Shown piece by piece: positions 15,944-23,592 of a DNA stretch of 28,387 nt. Both the position numbers and the translations under genes were made by a program. The stretch is from Sulfurospirillaceae bacterium (GTDB taxonomy: Bacteria > Campylobacterota > Campylobacteria > Campylobacterales > Sulfurospirillaceae). The DNA is taken from positions 1 to 28,387 of the forward strand of contig JAQWCT010000006.1 in assembly GCA_028705785.1 (NCBI GenBank), written 5' to 3'. A model generated the notes under the pieces. The model was not told the origin of the DNA. It saw only the letters and a list, made by a program, of their open reading frames with translations, and did no database searches. The first letter of the stretch is position 1; the number at the start of each line of letters is the position of its first letter.

Positions 15944-15972
15944 TTGACTTGAACCACAAAATGGCGTAAAAT
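15944..15972 (+). promoter_or_regulatory. Sigma-70 promoter of the YqiA-type esterase gene
   Basis: TTGACT (15944-15949) and TAAAAT (15967-15972) are separated by 17 nt, about 35 nt before the ATG at 16008. The -35 box is only 2 bp from the -35 box of the divergent ycaO promoter, so the two polymerases probably compete. Confidence 0.75.
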
Positions 15973-16007
15973 ATGATTTATATAAAAAAGGTACATAAAG
16001 GATTAAA

Positions 16008-16571
16008 ATGATTATTTATATTCACGGATTTGGCTCAAGTGGTGAGGCGACCAAAGCACAGATATTTCGAGAGTTTTGTGAAGAAAAACAGATACGCTAT
16101 ATCGCTCCGTCTCTTCCCAATATTCCCGATTTAGCGCTTAAAACACTAAGTGAATTGATAGAGTCTTATGAAGTAAATGAAAAAGTTTACCTCATTGGCG
16201 CTTCTTTAGGAGGATATTATGCAATGTATCTTTCAGACAAATATGATTTGCCAACCGTTTTGATAAACCCTGCCATAACCCCTTTTGAAACGCTCAAGCG
16301 AGCTTTGGGTAATGGCATTAATTATTATGACAATAGCACATATGAATGGAATGAATCACATCTTGACATGCTCATCAATTATGAAATAGAAGACCCACAA
16401 ATGGAAAACTTTTTTCTGTTACTCCAAAAAGGCGATGAACTTTTGGATTATGAAGAAGCGATTGAAAAATTGCCAGAAGCACAAACCGTTGTCGAAGAAG
16501 GTGGAACGCATGGATTTGAGGGAATTGAGCGCTATTTTGACAAGATAGAATTATTTTTTAAAGGGCGATAG
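16008..16571 (+). CDS. YqiA/YcfP-type alpha/beta-hydrolase (esterase)
   Basis: This 187-residue compact alpha/beta-hydrolase starts IIYIHGFGSS (oxyanion region), has the nucleophile elbow GASLGG with Ser66, a likely acid in KGDE (Asp143) and the catalytic His168 in GGTHGFEG. The size and the HGF and GASLGGYYA motifs match the YqiA/UPF0227 group, whose members hydrolyse short acyl esters in vitro; the natural substrate is unknown. AAAGGA lies 7 nt before the ATG. It appears to be a single-gene transcript followed by the 223-bp regulatory gap. Confidence 0.88.
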   Translation: MIIYIHGFGSSGEATKAQIFREFCEEKQIRYIAPSLPNIPDLALKTLSELIESYEVNEKVYLIGASLGGYYAMYLSDKYDLPTVLINPAITPFETLKRALGNGINYYDNSTYEWNESHLDMLINYEIEDPQMENFFLLLQKGDELLDYEEAIEKLPEAQTVVEEGGTHGFEGIERYFDKIELFFKGR

Positions 16572-16578
16572 CGCAAAA

Positions 16579-16595
16579 TATATCAAAATGAAATA
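16579..16595. promoter_or_regulatory. Second copy of the repressor operator-like site
   Basis: TATATCAAAATGAAATA differs from the site in front of the S24 repressor gene (12990-13006) at one of 17 positions. It lies just after the esterase stop and about 200 bp before the PhoX-like gene. It also overlaps a 7-bp inverted repeat TCAAAAT/ATTTTGA (16583-16601), which might act as a weak 3' hairpin. Binding is inferred. Confidence 0.4.
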
Positions 16596-16668
16596 TTTTG
16601 AATTAATTTTATCAAGCATTTTTAGAATATATTCGTAATAAATTTTTATCTCCACTTTAACTCCTTTT

Positions 16669-16680
16669 GAAAGTACTTTC
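16669..16680. promoter_or_regulatory. Perfect 12-bp palindrome GAAAGTACTTTC
   Basis: This palindrome lies in the 223-bp gap before the PhoX-like gene. Its core AAGTACTT recurs 35 bp downstream at 16706-16713. A paired operator is possible, but AAGTACTT also occurs inside genes elsewhere in the window (for example near 5993), so support is weak. Confidence 0.3.
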
Positions 16681-16721
16681 TAAAAGCTTTAAAGCAATAG
16701 TGTTTAAGTACTTTAGCGTGC

Positions 16722-16756
16722 AATGTAATAAAAATGTAACATATTTATCATAGATT
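16722..16756 (+). promoter_or_regulatory. Pho-box-like direct repeat with -10 candidates
   Basis: AATGTAA (16722-16728), TAAA, AATGTAA (16733-16739) form a perfect 7-4-7 direct repeat with an 11-bp period and an A/T spacer. This is the geometry of PhoB boxes and of the Campylobacter PhosR box. TATCAT (16746-16751) or TAGATT (16751-16756) could serve as -10. No -35 box is seen, as expected for an activator-dependent promoter. It lies 39-73 bp before a PhoX-like gene. Confidence 0.5.
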
Positions 16757-16794
16757 TTCACATCCAACACACAACAAAAAAAGGAGTTTTTATA

Positions 16795-18675
16795 ATGACT
16801 AAGTCACGTTTATCTTTTATGGCGATCCTTGCGGTTACGACAGTTTCTGTGTTTACGGGGTGCGGTAGTGATAGTTCTACAACCGCTTCTGTTACTAATT
16901 TTATATTCAGTAACATTTCAGTTCCTACGACTGAAGCTGAAAAAAGTACTTATAAGGCTTCAGATAAAATTACCGTTAATGGTAAAGATTATGCCTTAGA
17001 ATACAATACACTTGCGAGAACTGGTGATACCGGTGGGGCAAGCAGTACAGAAGTTTTTGGTCTTGTTAAAAATGTTAATGAGCAACCCATCACTATTGAT
17101 GGAAAAAGCTGGGTTTGTGAAAATGGTGGTGCTAATGATAATTTAGGAAGTGGTCCAGATCACACATCTATCATCAAAGCTGCCAATGGTAAGCTTTATA
17201 TGACAACGCAGTTTGAATGTCCTGTTGGTGCTAATTATAGTATGGAAGTTGCCCAAGATTCAACTACAGGTAAGCTGACAGCTAAAAAAGAGACGATGAA
17301 ATATATCTCAACAAAAGATTATCATGGTAGTTGGGTACATTGTGCTGGCTCAGTCTCGCCATGGAATACACACTTGGGTAGCGAAGAGTATGAACCCGAT
17401 GCTTCACTTGTTAATGCAACCAGTGGTTATATTTTAAAAAGTGATGGAGTGACTATTGACGCTGGTAATTATTATAACCAAATGAATCTCTATTTTGGTG
17501 ACCAAAAACTTGCTAACCCATATTACTATGGATGGACTCCTGAAATTTCATATGATGCTAATGGGCAACCAACATTTGTCAAACATTATGCACTTGGCAG
17601 ATTTGCACATGAATTAGCGTATGTCATGCCAGATAGTAAAACCGTATATCAAACCGATGATGGTACAAACTGTATCCTTTCAATGTTTGTCGCAGATACT
17701 GCAAAAGATTTGAGCGCAGGTACTTTATATGTTGCAAAATGGAATCAAACAAGTGGAACTGGAGCTGGGGCGGCTGATATTAAATGGATCAATGCAGGTC
17801 ATGCTACGGATGCGGAAATTAAAGCATTTGTTGACGCTAAACATGTCTTCTCAGATATATTTGATATGGAAGCGTTGAGCGCTGATAAAACGATTGGTAG
17901 TGGTTCTGGTGTTTGTAGTACAGGCTATACCTCAACGAATGCCAATGCAGCAGGTGTTCATGAATGTTTAAAAGTAAAATCAGGCATGGAAAAAATTGCT
18001 TCAAGACTTGAAACAAGAAGATATGCAGGTGTACTTGGAGCAACGACTGAATTTAGAAAAGAAGAGGGTATTGCTTTTAATCCTGATACCAATAAATTAT
18101 ACATAGCAATGAGTGATATCTCCAATGGTATGTTAGATAATGACCCTAAAAAAGACTTAGGCGGAAATAACGATATTCGTTTGGCTAAAAATAGCTGTGG
18201 TGCTGTTTATCAATCAGATGTTGTAGCGAATGTAAAAGACACTAGCGCTAACGCTATTAACAGTAGCTATGTTGTTTCCAATATGTCAGGTCTTGTTGCT
18301 GGCACACCAAAAACATACACAGACACGGCATTAGCAACGAATACCTGTGATGTAGAAGGTATTGCAAGCCCAGATAATATCACCTATCTTCCTGGAAAAA
18401 ATTCACTTGTTATAGGCGAAGATACATCTGGTCACCAAAACGATATGATCTGGTCATATGACACTGTAAAAGGCACATTGACAAGAATTTTCACCACGCC
18501 ATACGGTTCTGAGACAACATCACCATACTGGTATCCTAATATCAATAATTTTGGATATTTGATGACAGTTATTCAGCACCCATATGGAGAGTCTGATCAA
18601 AGTAAAGCGCCTAGCGACGCCTCTAAGGCGAATTATGTTGGCGTTATACAAGGCTTCCCAGCATTAGATAAATAA
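16795..18675 (+). CDS. PhoX-like (DUF839) lipoprotein, putative alkaline phosphatase family
   Basis: This 626-residue protein has a Sec-type signal ending in FTGC (Cys23), so it is a likely lipoprotein; no twin-arginine motif is present. The body resembles the PhoX beta-propeller: HCAGSVSPWNTHLGSEEYEPD (Cys183 near the iron-ligand Cys of PhoX, then Glu-Glu) and EGIASPDNITYL with GEDTSGHQND toward the C terminus. PhoX enzymes release phosphate from organic esters using Ca and Fe. Eight further cysteines suggest disulfides. AAGGAG precedes the ATG. Upstream lies a Pho-box-like repeat, downstream a strong terminator and a cytochrome lipoprotein. Phosphatase activity is inferred from family only. 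Confidence 0.75.
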   Translation: MTKSRLSFMAILAVTTVSVFTGCGSDSSTTASVTNFIFSNISVPTTEAEKSTYKASDKITVNGKDYALEYNTLARTGDTGGASSTEVFGLVKNVNEQPITIDGKSWVCENGGANDNLGSGPDHTSIIKAANGKLYMTTQFECPVGANYSMEVAQDSTTGKLTAKKETMKYISTKDYHGSWVHCAGSVSPWNTHLGSEEYEPDASLVNATSGYILKSDGVTIDAGNYYNQMNLYFGDQKLANPYYYGWTPEISYDANGQPTFVKHYALGRFAHELAYVMPDSKTVYQTDDGTNCILSMFVADTAKDLSAGTLYVAKWNQTSGTGAGAADIKWINAGHATDAEIKAFVDAKHVFSDIFDMEALSADKTIGSGSGVCSTGYTSTNANAAGVHECLKVKSGMEKIASRLETRRYAGVLGATTEFRKEEGIAFNPDTNKLYIAMSDISNGMLDNDPKKDLGGNNDIRLAKNSCGAVYQSDVVANVKDTSANAINSSYVVSNMSGLVAGTPKTYTDTALATNTCDVEGIASPDNITYLPGKNSLVIGEDTSGHQNDMIWSYDTVKGTLTRIFTTPYGSETTSPYWYPNINNFGYLMTVIQHPYGESDQSKAPSDASKANYVGVIQGFPALDK

Positions 18676-18687
18676 TCTGCTTTACCT

Positions 18688-18732
18688 ATGCTTGCCTCAA
18701 ATTTAGTTGCTTGAGGCAAGCATTATATTTTT
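18688..18732 (+). terminator. Strong intrinsic terminator after the PhoX-like gene
   Basis: ATGCTTGCCTCAA (18688-18700) pairs perfectly over 13 bp with TTGAGGCAAGCAT (18711-18723) around a 10-nt loop, followed by TATATTTTT. It lies between the PhoX-like gene and the cytochrome gene, whose start is only 11 nt further on. Confidence 0.8.
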
Positions 18733-18743
18733 AGGAAAAACAA

Positions 18744-20423
18744 ATGAAACAGATAAACTTAATAGTTTTAACATTATTATTAATCCTCCTCACAGGTTGT
18801 GGTGGTGGCGGTGGTTCTGCCAGCACAGATACAGAAATCAACACGCTTGATATTGATATAAAAAGTAAAATATTACTTAACCACTCCGCTTATGTAACAT
18901 CTCAATGCTATACAAAAACCATAGACGAACACAACCAAACACATAATCCTTGTTACTCATGTCATAGAGAGTCTATTGAGCCAAATTATGTCAATGATGA
19001 AAGTGTCCAAGAGATTAACTCTTTTCCTGCATATGCAACAACGAATCATTGGAAAAATTTATTTTTAGATAAAAGAGCTCTTGTGGCAAAAATAACCAAT
19101 AGTGAAATTGATACATACATTGCACAAGATAATTATAAAAATAGCGATGGCACAATTATACTTGCAAATAAATTAAACACTATAGCATCAAAATGGGATG
19201 TTAATAATAATGCTAAATGGGATGGATACACACCAGATTGTCACTTTAATTTTGATAACGAAGGTTTTGATAAAGATTTAAATGGCACGCTAACAGGTTG
19301 GAGAGCCTTTGCATATTACCCATTTTTGGGCACATTTTGGCCAACCAATGGCAGTACGGATGATGTCATAATCAGATTACCAGAAATGTTTCAAAAAGAT
19401 GTAAATGGAAACTTTGATAAAGAGACTTATAAAATAAACCTTTTTATTGTTGAGTCGTTAATCAAGAAAAAAGATATTGAGATAACACCTATAAGTGAGG
19501 TTCAGTTTAATATTGATTTAGATGGTGATGGTGTTATTGGCACTGCTTCAAAAATAAAATATACCTATGATGCTAATAAATCATTCTCAATGAGTTATGC
19601 TGGTTTAGCAAAACAAGCATTAACCGATGGTACAACGAATTTGGCTGGTGGACTATTTCCAACGGGAACAGAGTTTTTACATTCTGTGCGCTATATTGAT
19701 ACCTCAACCAATCCTGTAGGCATGGCAAAAAGAATGAAAGAACTTCGATACAGCAAAAAAAACACATGGCTTGGGTACGAGAAGTTAGCCATCATTGCCG
19801 CAGGTGTTGTTAAAGAGAAATTGTTTGACCCCGATGCCTTAGAGACATTTGAAGGCGATGCAGAAACAGGTCTTACCGCAAGAGGTGGTTGGGTATATCA
19901 AGGATTTATTGAAGATAAAGATGGGGAGCTTAGACCTCAAAGTTACGAAGAGACACTCTACTGTATGGGTTGCCATGGAGGTATAGGGGCTACGACTGAT
20001 ACTATTTTTGCTTTTCCTCGAAAATTTGAAAAACCAAATTTAAATGATGGTTGGTATCATTGGAGTAAAAAAGGACTAGTGGGAATTCTTGAGCCTAAAA
20101 ACAGTGATGGACTTTTCGAGTATTCAAATTATTTGAAAAATAATGGTGCTGGAGATGAATTTAGAGGGAATGATGAAGTATTTGCTAAATTCTTCGATGC
20201 AGAAGGAAAACTTAAAAACGATGAGGCATCAAAAATAAATCAAGATATTTCTTATTTGCTGTTGCCAACGCAAGAAAGAGCTAGAAGCCTCAATAAAGCT
20301 TATCAAATCACAGTCAAAGAACAGAGTTTCTTGTACGGTAGAGATACGCTTTTAGGACCAGCTAATAATGTCAACCAGCAGGTCACGCAGAATTCATCAA
20401 CGCAACTTAGCATTCTCAAATAG
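18744..20423 (+). CDS. Di-heme cytochrome c-like lipoprotein
   Basis: This 559-residue protein has a signal peptide with lipobox LTGC (Cys19) followed by a poly-Gly tether, then two covalent-heme motifs: CYSCH at 70-74 and CMGCH at 407-411, more than 330 residues apart. An EF-hand-like loop DLDGDGVIG (258-266) suggests Ca binding, and DLNGTLTG near 180 may be a second. I do not recognise a named family; it is not a simple small cytochrome or a CCP-type peroxidase as far as can be seen. AGGA precedes the ATG. It lies after a strong terminator and before the type II secretion operon, so it could be secretion cargo or a surface electron-transfer protein. Confidence 0.7.
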   Translation: MKQINLIVLTLLLILLTGCGGGGGSASTDTEINTLDIDIKSKILLNHSAYVTSQCYTKTIDEHNQTHNPCYSCHRESIEPNYVNDESVQEINSFPAYATTNHWKNLFLDKRALVAKITNSEIDTYIAQDNYKNSDGTIILANKLNTIASKWDVNNNAKWDGYTPDCHFNFDNEGFDKDLNGTLTGWRAFAYYPFLGTFWPTNGSTDDVIIRLPEMFQKDVNGNFDKETYKINLFIVESLIKKKDIEITPISEVQFNIDLDGDGVIGTASKIKYTYDANKSFSMSYAGLAKQALTDGTTNLAGGLFPTGTEFLHSVRYIDTSTNPVGMAKRMKELRYSKKNTWLGYEKLAIIAAGVVKEKLFDPDALETFEGDAETGLTARGGWVYQGFIEDKDGELRPQSYEETLYCMGCHGGIGATTDTIFAFPRKFEKPNLNDGWYHWSKKGLVGILEPKNSDGLFEYSNYLKNNGAGDEFRGNDEVFAKFFDAEGKLKNDEASKINQDISYLLLPTQERARSLNKAYQITVKEQSFLYGRDTLLGPANNVNQQVTQNSSTQLSILK

Positions 20424-20449
20424 ATATTAAAAACTTAATATCTATTTGA
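20416..20449 (+). terminator. 15-bp perfect hairpin at the cytochrome gene end
   Basis: TCAAATAGATATTAA (20416-20430) pairs perfectly with 20435-20449 around the loop AAAC. The stem includes the cytochrome stop codon. It is AT-rich and lacks a U tract, so it may stabilise the transcript end or partly terminate before the secretion genes. Confidence 0.5.
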
Positions 20450-20451
20450 TG

Positions 20452-20479
20452 TTGAGTTATTTAGATGCTTTGTAATAAT
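20452..20479 (+). promoter_or_regulatory. Candidate promoter of the type II secretion operon
   Basis: TTGAGT (20452-20457) and AATAAT (20474-20479) with 16-nt spacing lie about 28 nt before the gspG ATG, right after the hairpin. Both boxes deviate from consensus. Confidence 0.35.
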
Positions 20480-20506
20480 TTTTTTATATAAAAAGGTCAT
20501 ATACTC

Positions 20507-20956
20507 ATGTTGCAATTTCGATTGAAAAAGTATCGTTCAAGAAAAGCATTTACGCTCATGGAACTCATGATTGTCATCATTATTCTAGGCTTATTAGCCT
20601 CATTAATTATGCCAAACTTAATTGGGAAAGGTGAACAAGCCAAGCAAAAATTGGTCTGTGTTCAAATGAAAACCATTGCCGAATCCATAAAAATGTTTAA
20701 GATTGAACAAGGTAATTATCCATCAACAGAGCTTGGCCTAGAGGCTTTAGTACAAAATCCAGACTCAAATAAATATACAAACTACCCAAAAGGTGGCTAT
20801 TTAGATTCTAAAAATCCACCCAAAGATCCATGGAAGAACAACTATATTTATGCCTTATCCGATACAGGATTTGAACTGGTTTCACTAGGAGCAGATGGTA
20901 AAGAAGGTGGCATTGACGAAAATAAAGACATTATTTTTTCTCAATGCTCAGAATAA
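20507..20956 (+). CDS. gspG: Type II secretion major pseudopilin GspG
   Basis: This 149-residue prepilin-like protein has a basic leader cut by prepilin peptidase before FTLMELMIV. Residue -1 is Ala14 rather than the usual Gly, and Glu at +5 (Glu19) is present. Then come the hydrophobic helix, the GspG motif GNYPSTELGLEALV, PKDPWKNNY, and the C-terminal calcium loop with LGADGKEGGIDEN. This full set separates it from type IV pilins. GspG polymerises into the pseudopilus that pushes cargo through the secretin. AAAAGG precedes the ATG. It is the first gene of the operon and overlaps gspH by 13 nt. Confidence 0.95.
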   Translation: MLQFRLKKYRSRKAFTLMELMIVIIILGLLASLIMPNLIGKGEQAKQKLVCVQMKTIAESIKMFKIEQGNYPSTELGLEALVQNPDSNKYTNYPKGGYLDSKNPPKDPWKNNYIYALSDTGFELVSLGADGKEGGIDENKDIIFSQCSE

Positions 20957-21453
20957 AAAGAGGCTTTACGCTTTTTGAATTACTTATTGTCATTGTGATA
21001 ATAACGAGTTCCTACCTGCTCGTTATTCCTTTTTTGAGCCAAAATAAAGTACAGCCATTTGAGTTTAAAAAGCTAAAAAATTATCTTGTGGCAATGAATC
21101 CATCTGGCAAGGTAACACTTATTTGCATTAAAGAGTGTCAAGAATGTTATATTTTTATGGGCAATGAAAAAATTAAAACAGATGCCATAAAAGGCAATGT
21201 CGTTTCTTATAGTTTTGTCAATGGGCATTTTGAAGAGCTTGAATTTTTCGCACCAAAATATTTTGAACCACATGAAAAGATATGTTTTAAATACCAAGTG
21301 GATTCTTCAAACAATCTTGGGGATGAACTATTAGCAAACTATCAAGATGCATTTTACTATTTTTCACCTTATTTTAATGAAACGATGATGTACAAAGAGT
21401 TATCTGAAGCACAGAACCATTATAAAGAACTTCTAGGCAAATTAAAGGATTAG
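20944..21453 (+). CDS. gspH: Minor pseudopilin, GspH-like
   Basis: This 169-residue protein starts with a short leader cut before FTLFELLIVIV (KRG/F, Gly7; Glu12 at +5), a membrane helix to about 29, and a small periplasmic domain. The domain contains CIKECQEC (Cys61, 65, 68) and a fourth Cys at about 114, unusual for pseudopilins. It could correspond to GspH, GspI or GspJ; GspH is chosen from its place after gspG. No other minor pseudopilin except GspK is in the window. The start lies within the end of gspG. Confidence 0.65.
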   Translation: MLRIKRGFTLFELLIVIVIITSSYLLVIPFLSQNKVQPFEFKKLKNYLVAMNPSGKVTLICIKECQECYIFMGNEKIKTDAIKGNVVSYSFVNGHFEELEFFAPKYFEPHEKICFKYQVDSSNNLGDELLANYQDAFYYFSPYFNETMMYKELSEAQNHYKELLGKLKD

Positions 21454-21456
21454 GGC

Positions 21457-22674
21457 TTGATTTTTAGATACAGCGGATACGATAAAAATGGTGCAAAAAT
21501 AAAATCCAAAATTGAAGCAACCAGTGTTGAGGAAGTAAAAATAAAATTACGCTCAAGCGAAATTGCCTATATATCGATATCAGAAGAATTGGCACCTCTA
21601 TTGAGTTGGAGCTTTTTTAAAAGAAAAAATACTTTACCTTTTTATGATCTTTCAATTATCAGCAGAGATTTAAGCATCTATATAAAATCAGGCATATCCA
21701 TAGTCAATGCTATCAAACTTGCCTTAAATCAATACAAAACAAATAAAAAACATGTACTTTTTTTTAAAAGTATTGCCACTTTTTTAAGTGAAGGAAAAAA
21801 CTTTTTTCAAGCCTTAGAGTTACAAAATGTCTATGACCTTCCCTCCTTTTTTAAACAGTCTATTAAAGTCTCAGAAAATGGCGGCATTTTAGGAGAAGTA
21901 CTTTTAGAGCTCAGTGTTTTTCTTAAAGAACAAGACAAAATCAATAAACAAATTAAAAATGCTTTTGCATACCCTATGTTTATTTTTACAGTTTCTATTT
22001 TTATTGTTGTATTTATGATGAGTTTTGTTGTACCAAAAATCACATCAATCTTTGAAGAACTCCATCAAGACATGCCTGCTATTACTCAATTTGTTATTGA
22101 TAGTGGAGACTTTTTTTCAAAACATTGGCTATTGGCTTTAGAACTTTTAATACTTGTTTACGCAGTTTTTACAATTGCCAAAAAAATCAATCCAATTTTT
22201 GAGACTTTTGTTGATAGAATGAAACTAAAAGCACCTTTATTTGGAAGTATTCTTTACAAAAACGAAATGGGTAGATTTGCTTATGTTGCCCACATCTTGA
22301 TAAAATCGGGAGTACCTTTTGCAAAAACCATCAACCTATCAGCAAAGATTTTAAATAATCTCCACTTAAAAGCCATCTTTGAAGATGCATCCAAAAGAGT
22401 TGTAGAAGGAGATAAACTCTCAAATGCTCTCTATAAATCATCAAAAAATATTGATTCATCATTTATTCAAGCCATTGCACTAGGCGAAGAGACAAGCCAA
22501 ACGAGCCAAATGCTTGAAAATATATCACAGCTTTATTTTGAAGAAAACAAAGATAAAACGACGGTTCTTCTTTCTCTTTTGGAACCGGCTTTAATGCTGA
22601 TGGTTGGACTTATCGTAGGGTTTATTGTTACAGCGATGCTACTTCCTATCTTTTCTATCAATATTGGTGCCTAA
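21457..22674 (+). CDS. gspF: Type II secretion inner-membrane platform protein GspF
   Basis: This 405-residue protein has the family start FRYSGYDKNGAKIKSKIEA and two GspF/PilC repeats. The first contains ISRDLSIYIKSGISIVNAI and the second contains AYVAHILIKSGVPFAKTI. Three membrane helices lie near 170, 220 and 380. GspF forms the centre of the inner-membrane platform that couples the GspE ATPase to pseudopilus growth. Translation starts at TTG (21457) with AAAGGA 7 nt upstream, 3 nt after gspH. Confidence 0.95.
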   Translation: MIFRYSGYDKNGAKIKSKIEATSVEEVKIKLRSSEIAYISISEELAPLLSWSFFKRKNTLPFYDLSIISRDLSIYIKSGISIVNAIKLALNQYKTNKKHVLFFKSIATFLSEGKNFFQALELQNVYDLPSFFKQSIKVSENGGILGEVLLELSVFLKEQDKINKQIKNAFAYPMFIFTVSIFIVVFMMSFVVPKITSIFEELHQDMPAITQFVIDSGDFFSKHWLLALELLILVYAVFTIAKKINPIFETFVDRMKLKAPLFGSILYKNEMGRFAYVAHILIKSGVPFAKTINLSAKILNNLHLKAIFEDASKRVVEGDKLSNALYKSSKNIDSSFIQAIALGEETSQTSQMLENISQLYFEENKDKTTVLLSLLEPALMLMVGLIVGFIVTAMLLPIFSINIGA

Positions 22675-22676
22675 GA

Positions 22677-23567
22677 ATGAAAAAAGGTGTTGCTTTATTG
22701 ATTACCATCCTCATACTAGCTATCTTTTCTGTACTTGTTCTCAAAAGCTTTTCAATTAGCACTCAAGTTGTGAATCAAAATAATGAAATAAGATTACTTT
22801 CTCAGAGCAATAGATTGCTTGAAGACTCAAAAAAAATCGTTAAAAACACATTGAAAGATATCAATTCTACCGAAGCATATGCGATTTTATTTTCAGAGCC
22901 TTTTGTTATTGCAAATAAAAATTTTACACTTACTTTTACATTTTCTCCCGTTGAAAATGGATTAAACATCAATAGCCTCCTTCAAAATTCAAAACGCAAT
23001 GAAGAGTCTATTTTAGTTTTTGAAACTATCTTAAGTACTTACAATGTCCAAAATATCCAATTCTTTGTAGATTTAATTTTAGATACTATTGATGAGGATG
23101 TGGATGAAAGATCCTATGGTTCAGAAATCATCTTAAAAGACACTTTTTTTACAAACTCAAAAATATATTCACAAAAGCACTTTGATAAAATCATCGATTA
23201 CTATGCACAAGTAAAAGATGCTAAAAATATCTACAAGGTAGATTGGGGTAAATATATAAGATTTGATGAAGATGCTATTGATGTTAATTTTGCATCTATT
23301 GAACTTTTAAAAATCTTACTCTCAAATCCTTACATCAATGACGCCTTTAAAAAAACATATTATGAGAATTACGATGATTTAAAGATTGATGAAGATAAAC
23401 AAGCATTCTTAAATAATCTCAATCTTACATTTACAACATCGCGCATTTTGGTAAAAGTAGCCTTTGATGACTTGATAAAAAAGGTCAATTTTAAGTTTAT
23501 TTACGACAAAAAAGCGAATACTATAGAAAACATCAAGTATGGTTTTGGAGAAAATAGTGATTCTTAA
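22677..23567 (+). CDS. gspK: Minor pseudopilin GspK
   Basis: This 296-residue protein starts MKKG/VALLITILILAIFSVL, the GspK-type N terminus with cleavage after Gly4 and no Glu at +5. The long periplasmic part includes a LNINSLL segment and a later IDVNFASIELLKILL segment that match the GspK alpha domain, which contains helix-hairpin-helix-like repeats. GspK caps the pseudopilus tip with GspI and GspJ. It follows gspF after 2 nt. Low sequence conservation is normal for this family. Confidence 0.85.
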   Translation: MKKGVALLITILILAIFSVLVLKSFSISTQVVNQNNEIRLLSQSNRLLEDSKKIVKNTLKDINSTEAYAILFSEPFVIANKNFTLTFTFSPVENGLNINSLLQNSKRNEESILVFETILSTYNVQNIQFFVDLILDTIDEDVDERSYGSEIILKDTFFTNSKIYSQKHFDKIIDYYAQVKDAKNIYKVDWGKYIRFDEDAIDVNFASIELLKILLSNPYINDAFKKTYYENYDDLKIDEDKQAFLNNLNLTFTTSRILVKVAFDDLIKKVNFKFIYDKKANTIENIKYGFGENSDS

Positions 23568-23592
23568 TAAGCGCAATAACAATGGAAAAACA

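Noticed and set aside
16669..16713. Paired AAGTACTT sites as a specific operator
   Set aside because: The 8-mer also occurs within genes (near 5993, 16943, 23034), so the pair is not strong evidence; the longer palindrome is kept only as a low-confidence feature.
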